From contig NZ_QOKV01000005.1 in NCBI RefSeq assembly GCF_008365405.1, positions 186,001 to 250,000 of the forward strand: 64,000 bases of DNA, read 5' to 3'. The stretch comes from Azospirillum brasilense (GTDB lineage: Bacteria > Pseudomonadota > Alphaproteobacteria > Azospirillales > Azospirillaceae). The notes below the pieces were generated by a model. It saw only the letters and a list, made by a program, of their open reading frames with translations, did no database searches and was not told the DNA's origin. This document shows, one piece after another, positions 1 to 7,374 of the stretch. Within the stretch, counting starts at the first letter, position 1. Every line of letters begins with the position of its first letter. A program made the position numbers and the translations under genes.

Positions 1-921
1 ACGGACGACGCCTGCTACCTGTGCCACACACCGTCCGGCCAGCAGCCGCGCGGGGAGGCGCTCACCGCGGATGTCGTGCGCCAGGACCTGGATGCGCGTA
101 TCGCCGACCTTCAGGACTCGGTGTCGCGGCACCGCAAGTCACTCGGCCCGCTGCAAGCCAAACTGGCGGAGGCACGGCAAGCCCGGCGAGAGGTGGACGT
201 TCGGGTATCGGAATCACTTCAAGGGTATGAATCGGACTTCCTGGCACGGAGCCGTGTTGGCGAGCAGCGGCTTGCCGTCATTCGCGAACGCTCATCGTTC
301 CTGGAGCGTATTCGGGCTCTGCCCGCCGAGATCGCTCGACTCAATGGCCAAGCGGACCTGCTGTCGGCCGACATCGAGGCGGTGCAGCGCAAGCTCGAGG
401 AGGAGGAAGCCAGGCTCGTCGGCGCCGAACAGAACCTGATGAGGCTTGAGGCGAACTACGCGGACGTGCTCGGTGAGATCAAGTTCCCGGCGTTTTCGGC
501 CGACGACCAGGTTGTGCTCGGACGCCGCAACCTGATCCCCGCAGTATGGCCGAAGGGCGACGAAAGCCGGGCCTTCTCCTTCTTCACCGTAGGCAGCGGC
601 GGCAAGAAGATCCTGATGAAGATCGCCTTCGCGCTGGCGCTCCACAAGACGGCCGCGGAGCAGCGCCTGCCGGTTCCACGGGTGCTCATCATCGACTCTC
701 CGATGAAAAACATCACGCCGGACGTGAACCCCGACATCTTCAAGAACTTCTACGCCCACCTGTACGCCCTGCTCGGAAGCGTGCTGGCCGACTGGCAGGT
801 GATCATCGTGGACCAGACCTTCGCGCCGCCACCAGCCGATGTCGCGCCATCCCTGGACCGGATGATGCGTCGGGGCGATCCGGAGAACCCCCCGCTGATC
901 GGCTACTACGACGGTCCCTGA
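1..921 (+). CDS. SMC/Rad50-like coiled-coil ATPase, C-terminal part (5' truncated)
   Basis: The reading frame is open from the first base, so the gene begins outside the window; 306 codons are visible. The first residues carry a CYLC (CxxC) motif of the zinc-hook kind that joins the two halves of a Rad50-like coiled coil. A long charged helical stretch follows (roughly residues 25-170). The C-terminal head contains FTVGSGGKKILMKIAFALAL, a signature-helix-like segment, and VLIIDSPMKN, a Walker B-like strand. This is the C-terminal half of an ATPase whose Walker A lies upstream. The adjoining CBASS and ubiquitin-like genes suggest a defence role, but that is inference. A non-defence SMC-like ATPase cannot be excluded. 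Confidence 0.6.
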   Translation, partial: TDDACYLCHTPSGQQPRGEALTADVVRQDLDARIADLQDSVSRHRKSLGPLQAKLAEARQARREVDVRVSESLQGYESDFLARSRVGEQRLAVIRERSSFLERIRALPAEIARLNGQADLLSADIEAVQRKLEEEEARLVGAEQNLMRLEANYADVLGEIKFPAFSADDQVVLGRRNLIPAVWPKGDESRAFSFFTVGSGGKKILMKIAFALALHKTAAEQRLPVPRVLIIDSPMKNITPDVNPDIFKNFYAHLYALLGSVLADWQVIIVDQTFAPPPADVAPSLDRMMRRGDPENPPLIGYYDGP

Positions 922-1174
922 CCGCAGGGTATCACCGGAACACTCTGTGCTCTCCGCAGGGGCACTGGGATTCTGTTCGCACCAAGCCCGCCTTGATGCG
1001 CTCGGCCACCACCAAGAGCCAAGCGCGTCGCTGGTTTTGCCCACGCCTTTGGAACGGCGACGAGACGATCAACTCGCTGCACCCTGGAGCCTCATGGCTG
1101 GTCGCACCAAACACCGCCTCCAGCATATCGGCAACGCGGCACCGCCTGCCCCGCCTTCTGCTGTGTGGCCAGCC

Positions 1175-1645
1175 TCAGCCCCCGCCTCCCTCGGCTCGGC
1201 CGCCCGCTGCCTGAGCCCACTCGGCCAGCGGTAAGAGCAACCCCTGCATCCTGCTCTCCGGGTGGGCTCGCATGGCCTTGAGGAACGGGCCGTCGGCAAC
1301 GACGACCCGGTTGGCGCCCATCGCGATGGCGAACGCGGCGTAAAGGCAGTCGTACGGCGAGTGGTTCACCGCCAGCCCGATCTCCAGCGCGGCCGTGTGG
1401 AGGTTGAGATCCGCCGTGGGCGTCGGGGCCAGGGCGATCATCAGCGCCTTCAACCGGGTCCTCACCTGGTCCGGGGTCATGAGGCCCTTCCGGACTTGCA
1501 GCCAGAGGACGTTGGTGGCCTCGTTCAGCCAGAAGTCGGGGACCAACAGATCCTCGTCACTGTCCAGCAGCGCGAGCGCCTGGGGGCTGTCCGGTTCGGG
1601 CAGGACCCACTTCAACCCGACCGACGCATCGACGACCAGCGACAC
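1175..1645 (-). CDS. vapC: PIN-domain ribonuclease toxin (VapC/FitB type)
   Basis: This 156-residue protein is a probable toxin that cleaves RNA when not bound by its antitoxin. The PIN-domain acidic residues are in the expected places: D6 in VVDAS, E42 in LNEATN, D99 in SPYDCLYAA and D118 in VVADGPF. The start codon is GTG, and the gene begins 3 bases after the stop of the antitoxin gene. Gene order (antitoxin then toxin) and tight spacing are typical of VapBC/FitAB modules. The last 10 or so residues are Ala/Gly-rich and probably disordered. The natural target RNA cannot be read from the sequence. Confidence 0.85.
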   Translation of the reverse strand: MSLVVDASVGLKWVLPEPDSPQALALLDSDEDLLVPDFWLNEATNVLWLQVRKGLMTPDQVRTRLKALMIALAPTPTADLNLHTAALEIGLAVNHSPYDCLYAAFAIAMGANRVVVADGPFLKAMRAHPESRMQGLLLPLAEWAQAAGGRAEGGGG

Positions 1646-1648
1646 GGA

Positions 1649-1927
1649 TCACATACCCTCGTCGGAGCCAGTCAGCTGCTGCATGCGCGACCGCCGGGAT
1701 TCCCGCAGATCCGCGGCCGCGTCGAAGCTCTGCCCCCGCAGCTCATCCTGGAGCGCGGCAAGCCGCTTGGCGGCCTCAGCCCGGCTCGGCGCCTTCCTGT
1801 CGCCCTCGAGAGCCTGCCGGAGGATCTCGCGGTGCTCGGCTTCGGCGGATCGGCCGTTCTCCGCCGCTCGGATCCGCAGCAGCCGGACAAGCCCCTCGTC
1901 GAGGCTGCGGACGGTCAAGCTGGCCAT
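1649..1927 (-). CDS. vapB: FitA/VapB-type ribbon-helix-helix antitoxin
   Basis: This 92-residue protein starts MASLTVRSLDEGLVRLL and continues RIRAAENGRSAEAEHREIL, the N-terminal ribbon-helix-helix pattern of FitA-like antitoxins that bind their own operator. The C-terminal half is charged and helical and would wrap the PIN toxin. The ATG is preceded by a good Shine-Dalgarno (AAGGAGA). It is the first gene of a two-gene operon with the toxin. A short palindrome lies about 16 bases upstream of the start codon, where an autoregulatory operator is expected. Confidence 0.85.
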   Translation of the reverse strand: MASLTVRSLDEGLVRLLRIRAAENGRSAEAEHREILRQALEGDRKAPSRAEAAKRLAALQDELRGQSFDAAADLRESRRSRMQQLTGSDEGM

Positions 1928-1942
1928 GGCGCTCTCCTTGCT

Positions 1943-1955
1943 TGCATGCGATGCA
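1943..1955 (-). promoter_or_regulatory. Possible toxin-antitoxin autoregulatory operator
   Basis: The palindrome TGCAT-GCG-ATGCA sits 16-28 bases upstream of the vapB start codon, and a further TGCA copy extends it to 1960. Antitoxins of the FitA family bind such inverted repeats to repress their own operon. The assignment rests on position and symmetry only. Confidence 0.35.
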
Positions 1956-2068
1956 TTGCAATCATTTCGGCTCTGCCCGTCAACCGGGCAAGTGGGTGCG
2001 CCACGCGGTTTCGCTAGGTCCGTTCCTGACAGTGTGCACCGCCCGGCGACCCGGGCGGAAGGGGCGCT

Positions 2069-3202
2069 TCAGGCGGCTACCGGCTCCGTCCGAACCAGAG
2101 CGGCCTCGGGCACCCCATGCGTTGGCATCCGGACCGACCATGGGAATGGCGGCATCGCCGAGCGCTCGTACTGGTAGACGAGGAGCTCGGGCAGGTTCCG
2201 GTTGTCGTAGGCCCGGCCGAGCCGGAACACGACGCTGTTCGGCGCCGCAACCGTCATGTGGATGCGCCGGACCCCTCGTCCCTCGAGCGCGACCATGGCG
2301 GCCAGGAAGTCGGAGACGAGCGCCTGCTGCTTCTCCTCCGACCAGTGGCAATCCGGCCTTCCCTGGGGGAGGTAGATCCGCACCAAGGGCATGTTGCCCG
2401 TCGAGAGGCGGAAGCCGGGCTCGTCGAGCTTGTAGGAAACCTCGACCGCGACCGCGACGTCCGCCGTTCCGCGGGGCACGTCATCAAGGCCGTCCAGCTT
2501 GAAGCGATCGCCGTCGTCGATACCGTCAAGCGGGCGCCACCGGCCCGGCTCGCGCATCCAGTCCATGATGGTGATCGCGCCCTCGTCGCCGATCAGGAAG
2601 CCCGCCAGGAAGGTCATGGGCACCGGGGCGACGCCGCCGTACACGATGGAGACGTCCGCACGGTCGGCGTCGTCAGCGGCTGTTTCAAGGTCGTGCCGGA
2701 TCAACTTGGTCTTGGCCAGCGCACGTTCCGGGTCCGTCACCCGGCCGTCGTGGACGAACGGGGTCAGGTCAACCGGAATGGCCCGCCGGTGGCCGATCAG
2801 GGCTTCGGGCACCGCGTCCCTGAGCGGGCTGTCGGTGCCGCGCAGCAGCCCGCGCTGCTCGATGACCAGCACCCGCTTGCGCGCGTTCGCCCGCCCTTCC
2901 CGGACGTCGCGCCAGATCTCCCACACGAGCCCGACCACGAAGGCGAAGACGCCCAGCCAGAACGCGGCGAAGACGAGGAACTCCGGAACCCCGCCAATGG
3001 CCTCGAACTTGATGGCCAGGAAGACGTTCGCGTCGGCATACACCAGGTTCAGGCACAGCGCGCCGCCAAGCGCCGCCAGAACGAAATAGGCTCCTGTCCG
3101 CATGGTGGTGATCGCGGGCGAGCGGCGGCGTGTCCAATACTCGATGAAACGCCGCACCCCGAAGTCGAGCCATCCAAAGATGGTCCTCAGATAGTAGTTC
3201 AT
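2069..3202 (-). CDS. Two-TM SAVED-domain protein (CBASS effector, Cap14-like)
   Basis: This 377-residue protein has two hydrophobic helices near the N-terminus (about residues 37-56 and 74-98) and then a cytosolic domain. Its last third has the SAVED hallmark: VRRIHMTVAAPNSVVFRLGR followed by LPELLVYQYE. SAVED domains bind cyclic oligonucleotides made by CD-NTases, and TM-SAVED proteins (Cap14) are known CBASS effectors thought to damage the inner membrane. The gene is divergent from the CD-NTase at 3296, with 93 bases between the two starts. That is unusual, because CBASS genes normally lie in one co-directional operon. The C-terminus ends with a short proline-containing tail. Confidence 0.8.
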   Translation of the reverse strand: MNYYLRTIFGWLDFGVRRFIEYWTRRRSPAITTMRTGAYFVLAALGGALCLNLVYADANVFLAIKFEAIGGVPEFLVFAAFWLGVFAFVVGLVWEIWRDVREGRANARKRVLVIEQRGLLRGTDSPLRDAVPEALIGHRRAIPVDLTPFVHDGRVTDPERALAKTKLIRHDLETAADDADRADVSIVYGGVAPVPMTFLAGFLIGDEGAITIMDWMREPGRWRPLDGIDDGDRFKLDGLDDVPRGTADVAVAVEVSYKLDEPGFRLSTGNMPLVRIYLPQGRPDCHWSEEKQQALVSDFLAAMVALEGRGVRRIHMTVAAPNSVVFRLGRAYDNRNLPELLVYQYERSAMPPFPWSVRMPTHGVPEAALVRTEPVAA

Positions 3203-3295
3203 GGCCCGCTCGCCCGGTTAAGTCGGACCTGAACAAACCATGGGCGTCCTTACGATTTTCTTAACCACAATCCCTCAATGTGAAGGACCGGCTGG

Positions 3296-4801
3296 ATGGT
3301 CGCTCACTGGCCGGGCACAGCGACCCGGAACCGCTTCATGCGCCACACCCAAGCCTTCACGACGTTCCTCACCGCGGTGGTCAACCTGAACGAGGCCCGC
3401 ATCACGCGGCTCGAGGGCCACGTCGCGGCCATCGAGGATTTCCTGTCGCGCAGCGACTACGGGGCGAGCATCCACGGCTTCAGCCCGCAGGGGTCCTGGG
3501 CCCATAAGACCATCATCCGACCGGTCACGAGCGAGGACAGGTTCGATGCCGATCTCGTGATGTTCGTGGAGCCCAGGGCGGACTGGACGCCCAAGCAGCA
3601 CGTCGAGGATCTGTACCGGGTCTTCCGCGCGTCCGGGTTGTACAAGGACAAGGTCAGCCGGAACACGCGCTGCGTGATGCTGGAATACGCCAAGGACTTC
3701 GACCTCGATGTCGTGCCGGTCGTCCGGCGCGAGCCGACGGATTGGGAGAAGCTGCTCGGCAAGGAGACCACCTTCGCCGTCTGCAACCGGCTGACCGACG
3801 AGGAGGAGGCGACCGATCCCGAGGCATACACGGCCTGGGTCGGCGAGCTTGACGACGCGACCAGCGGTATGCTGCGCCAGTCGACGCGCCTGCTGAAGTA
3901 TCTTCGCGACATCAAGGGCACGTTCTCCGTGAAGTCGATCCTGCTCACCACGCTGGTCTGCCAGCGGGCCGAGGAGCGTCTGGCGATCGACAGTTGGAAC
4001 GACCCTTGGGCGGACCTGCCGACGGCGTTCCGCACGATCCTCAGTGACCTGGACGACTGGCTCCAGGCCCGCCCGATCATGCCCGCGGTCGAGAATCCCA
4101 AGGTTCCGGGCGAGACGTTCACCCGGCACTGGGACCAGGAGAAGTACGAGAACTTCCGCAACTGCATTCATCGGTACCGGGAGTGGGTGGACGACGCCTA
4201 CAATGAGGCTGACGAGCAGAAGAGCCTGAAGAAGTGGCGCGACGTCTTCGGCGATGAGTTCGCGCCCGGCGCCGTCACCGAGTCGGCGACCGTGGCGAAA
4301 TCCGCGGGCTTCGCCGACGACCGCTCGTTGGTGCTCGCCGCGGCCCAGCATGGCATCGACTTCCTGAAGAGGTTCATGTCCAGGGCTACACACGTCGTGC
4401 CCGTTCCCTGGCGGGACGCGCCGAGGCGCATCCCGGTAACGGTGACGGCGACTCTGCACCACGAGGAGGGCGGCGCCGAAGCCGGGCGGCTGCTCAACGG
4501 CCAAGTCATCGGCCGCGGCTGGCACATCCGGTTCAGCGCGGCCGTCGGCATGGGCGGCGTGCCGAAGGGCTGGAGGGTCCGCTGGCGCGTGACCAACACC
4601 GGTGCGGAGGCGGCGGCGAAGAAGCAGCTGCGCGGTGACCTTGCCAAGTGGAACAAGGGCAGCACCACGCACTGGGAGCACACTGCGTACGTCGGCGTCC
4701 ATTGGGTGGAGGCCTTCGTCGTCGACACCAAGGGCTGGTGCATTGGACGATCCGAGCCGTTCTTCGTAGTCATCGAGGACCGGCAGGCGTCGGCGGCCTG
4801 A
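3296..4801 (+). CDS. CBASS CD-NTase with C-terminal AGS-C-like sensor domain
   Basis: This 501-residue protein is a cGAS/DncV-like nucleotidyltransferase that should make a cyclic oligonucleotide alarm signal. The catalytic core is visible: G66-S67 in PQGSWAHKT, the metal-binding pair D84/D86 in DRFDADLVMF and the third acid D138 in DFDLDVVPVV. After a helical half (about 180-370) comes a beta-rich C-terminal domain containing GWRVRWRVTNTG and HWVEAFVVDTKGWCIGRSEP, matching the AGS-C sensor domain found on some SMODS nucleotidyltransferases. The likely effector is the divergent SAVED protein. An alternative start is ATG 3338. The C-terminus ends in ...RQASAA, relevant because Cap2-type enzymes ligate CD-NTases through their last residue. 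Confidence 0.88.
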   Translation: MVAHWPGTATRNRFMRHTQAFTTFLTAVVNLNEARITRLEGHVAAIEDFLSRSDYGASIHGFSPQGSWAHKTIIRPVTSEDRFDADLVMFVEPRADWTPKQHVEDLYRVFRASGLYKDKVSRNTRCVMLEYAKDFDLDVVPVVRREPTDWEKLLGKETTFAVCNRLTDEEEATDPEAYTAWVGELDDATSGMLRQSTRLLKYLRDIKGTFSVKSILLTTLVCQRAEERLAIDSWNDPWADLPTAFRTILSDLDDWLQARPIMPAVENPKVPGETFTRHWDQEKYENFRNCIHRYREWVDDAYNEADEQKSLKKWRDVFGDEFAPGAVTESATVAKSAGFADDRSLVLAAAQHGIDFLKRFMSRATHVVPVPWRDAPRRIPVTVTATLHHEEGGAEAGRLLNGQVIGRGWHIRFSAAVGMGGVPKGWRVRWRVTNTGAEAAAKKQLRGDLAKWNKGSTTHWEHTAYVGVHWVEAFVVDTKGWCIGRSEPFFVVIEDRQASAA

Positions 4802-4923
4802 CCTGGGGTGCTGGCGGCCTGGGAGGATCGACGAAAAGAATGTCGATCCCATTCAAGGGCTTAGCCGACGGTTTCCGGGAGAATCATTGACTCTAAAGGG
4901 GACCTCCGCGGACACCGCCACCG

Positions 4924-6867
4924 TCAGCCGCGCCGACCACGAGCGCCCTGCGGCTTCAGCAGGGCAAAGCACTCGGCCAAGCTGCTTTCGTCGACGCAAG
5001 CCTCGATGGGGCGGCGGTTCCGCAGCTGCGGGTTCGTCGAGCGCATCCACAGGTCGGCCTTGGCCCCCAGCACCCGTTCAGCCTCGCGTCGCAGGCGCTC
5101 GCGGTGCTGCTCGGCGCGGGCTTGGCGCTCACCCTCGGCAACAAGGCGTGCCAGCTCAATGCGCAGCGCCTTGTAGGCAACGTTGAGCTGGTCGGCCGTC
5201 ATCATTTCCAGGCTGATGGCGGCCGCGCCGTCCAGCAGACGCAAGGGCGTGTTCAACCACCGCCGTGCCTCCTCCGGGCCCAGAAGCGCAATGGCGCGCT
5301 CAGAGAGCTCCTGGAGGCGCTGCGCACCGGCCTGACGGGCGGCCGCCTCCGCCTTCTTGGCCTTCTCCTCATCAGCCAGCCGCCGCTCCTCGCGGCGAAG
5401 CTCCCGTTCCTGTTCAAACGGCAGCCCGAGCAGGTTCTCTTCGACGGAGGCACCGGGATCACGCATCCGACGCAACCGCGTCAGGTGACGCCACATCTCC
5501 GTGTGCCCCCAGTCTCCCAACGCGGCCATCTCCGCGGGGGAGCGGTCCAACCCCGGGTGCCGAGTGCGCATCCACCGATCCGGGTCGACGCAGTGCCCCT
5601 CCGGCAGTTCGGCCAGCAGCGCGACCAGCGTCTTCCGCAGGCTGGCCACCCGCCCCCGCTCGGCGGCAAGCTCCTTGAGGCGTTTACGGGCGTGCTCGAG
5701 CGTGTGCTGGTAGTCAGCGATCGACCACCGCCACCGGATGTGATGGAGCAGGTTGGACGTCTTCAGCGTCTCCAGATAGGACTCAATGGCTTCATAGGGC
5801 GACCGGAACCCGGGGAGTTGCTCCCGCACCGCCTGCGCCAAGTCCTCGCTGAGGAAGCCGGTGAACTCCCGCCGGACCAGACCAGCATCACGCAGCACCT
5901 TCAGGACCTCTTTGGTCTGGAAGCCCAGCTGGACGCAGATGTTCTCGGTGAGCAGGAAGGCGCTCACCACAACCGACTGCCACGCGGCGTCGCCGACGGC
6001 GAAACAGGCGCCGCCGTTCACCGGCACACCGACGAAGCGTTCGAGCCCGGCATCGCGGATCCGGGCGGTGTACGGCGCGGTCGCCAGGGTGCTGGCGGGC
6101 CTGTCACCGGCCTGCCGGTACGCCGAGGCGAGCCGCTGCACGTCGGCGTTCCGCCTAGCCTCCCGGCGCTGCCGGGCGCGCTCCTGGCGCGCCCTCTCGT
6201 CCGCTTCTCGGCGTTGGGCGGCGGCCCTCAGTTCGGCGGTAGCCTCGTCCCCGTACCGGTTGAACAGCCACTTGCGCGGGGCCGAGTAGAGGATAGCGTC
6301 CTCCACCTCTTCCTTCGGCGCGTCGTGCGCTACCCGCCCCAAGTCGATCTCGATGGCGGCCAGCTGGCGCTCGCGGATGAGCGCGATCTTCTTCGCCCCG
6401 CAGAAGTGCGTGACGGCGACCTCAACGAGGAGTTCATGATCGCCCCTGCGCGCGATCAGGTCCGGCCGCATGCCGTCCATTCCCTTCTCGAGCACCACGC
6501 TGTCGGGGCGGAACAGCGCCTCGCGGCGGACGAGGCGTTCCTGGTCGGCGTGCTGGACCTTCACCGCGGGGGTGGCGACTATGCGGTGCTCGGCGATCAC
6601 CTGCTTCGCCAGCTTGTGCAGGGCGCTTTCGGTGCCGCCGGAGCAGTTGGTCACCGTGTAGTGGGCGAAGTGGTGCGCAAGGCCCTCGCCCTTGTGGGCG
6701 ACCAGCTTGCTGTCGCACTCCGGGCAGGCGCAGCCACACGCCAGCCCGGATGGCACTTCTGAGATGTGCAGGATGCGTCCGTCCGCCGCCTGACCGTAGG
6801 CCAGCAGCACCTCGCCGCGGCGGCGTCCCGGGGTGCTGGGGTCAGCGCGGGCAGGACAGGTGAGCAT
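4924..6867 (-). CDS. CoiA-like nuclease with zinc-binding N-terminus and coiled-coil extension
   Basis: This 647-residue protein has an N-terminal Cys/His cluster (C44, C46, C48, C51, then HHFAH at 65-69 and C75) followed by TESALHKLAKQV, the arrangement of CoiA-family competence proteins. A nuclease-like segment RPDLIARR...HELLVEVAVTHF follows at about 133-158 (PD-(D/E)xK-like). A charged Arg/Glu-rich helical region comes next, then a helical C-terminal half with several coiled-coil stretches, far longer than classical CoiA. It starts 9 bases after the JAB gene and is last in the operon with the E2-E1 fusion. Its place suggests a nuclease effector or target of that conjugation system; this is inference. 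The start codon is ATG. Confidence 0.65.
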   Translation of the reverse strand: MLTCPARADPSTPGRRRGEVLLAYGQAADGRILHISEVPSGLACGCACPECDSKLVAHKGEGLAHHFAHYTVTNCSGGTESALHKLAKQVIAEHRIVATPAVKVQHADQERLVRREALFRPDSVVLEKGMDGMRPDLIARRGDHELLVEVAVTHFCGAKKIALIRERQLAAIEIDLGRVAHDAPKEEVEDAILYSAPRKWLFNRYGDEATAELRAAAQRREADERARQERARQRREARRNADVQRLASAYRQAGDRPASTLATAPYTARIRDAGLERFVGVPVNGGACFAVGDAAWQSVVVSAFLLTENICVQLGFQTKEVLKVLRDAGLVRREFTGFLSEDLAQAVREQLPGFRSPYEAIESYLETLKTSNLLHHIRWRWSIADYQHTLEHARKRLKELAAERGRVASLRKTLVALLAELPEGHCVDPDRWMRTRHPGLDRSPAEMAALGDWGHTEMWRHLTRLRRMRDPGASVEENLLGLPFEQERELRREERRLADEEKAKKAEAAARQAGAQRLQELSERAIALLGPEEARRWLNTPLRLLDGAAAISLEMMTADQLNVAYKALRIELARLVAEGERQARAEQHRERLRREAERVLGAKADLWMRSTNPQLRNRRPIEACVDESSLAECFALLKPQGARGRRG

Positions 6868-6876
6868 CGTTTGCGT

Positions 6877-7374
6877 TCAGTCGAAAATCCTGAGTTCTAG
6901 GTCATGAACATCCAGCCGGGGGAACCAGAGCAGCCGAGGTGAAATCTGCCCGCACCAGATGCCTGGAACCCACCCTCGGCTAGGCTCCCCAGCAATTATG
7001 ATCATCATAGGGCGGTCGATCCGGGCATCCCTATGTCCTGCAATATTCGCCAGCACACGCCGGTCATCCGAACTCATGCGCGGCGTTACATCATTCGGAT
7101 GCGAGTGCCAATCGCCGAGGTAAATGTCGCGCCGCCCGCTATGCTGGTAAATGTCGGCAATCCGCTGTTCCTGGTAAGCATAATCGGGTTGAAAATGGGT
7201 GCGGCTATGAATGGCATTGGGCCCAGGGCCGATGTAGCTTGTGACAACATAGCTTTTGTCATTCAGGTAGCCCATCAGCGCGCCGCCGGTTTCCAGCGGA
7301 TACTGGCGGTTGGCTTCGGTCGTCATGGCGTCTAGGACCGTAGATGGGGTCCAGGCTATCCCGTGCACGAGCAT
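6877..7374 (-). CDS. JAB/JAMM-family isopeptidase (Cap3-like)
   Basis: This 165-residue metalloprotease-fold protein should remove a ubiquitin-like tag. The JAMM zinc site is complete: E28 in PLETGG, H90 and H92 in GDWHSHP and the S101/D104 pair in RMSSDD. It overlaps the end of the E2-E1 fusion gene by 19 bases, so translation is likely coupled. Cap3 proteins of type II CBASS and the JAB partners of other bacterial E1/E2 operons have this size and motif. The C-terminus is Trp/Leu-rich and otherwise unremarkable. Confidence 0.85.
   Translation of the reverse strand: MLVHGIAWTPSTVLDAMTTEANRQYPLETGGALMGYLNDKSYVVTSYIGPGPNAIHSRTHFQPDYAYQEQRIADIYQHSGRRDIYLGDWHSHPNDVTPRMSSDDRRVLANIAGHRDARIDRPMMIIIAGEPSRGWVPGIWCGQISPRLLWFPRLDVHDLELRIFD

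Noticed and set aside
3275..4852. A 525-codon minus-strand frame opposite the CD-NTase
   Set aside because: The CD-NTase catalytic motifs are on the plus strand; this frame shows only Arg/Val/Leu-rich noise.
5104..6762. A 552-codon plus-strand frame opposite the CoiA-like gene
   Set aside because: It is an antisense shadow: the minus-strand protein has recognisable CoiA motifs, and this one has no domain or ribosome-binding site.
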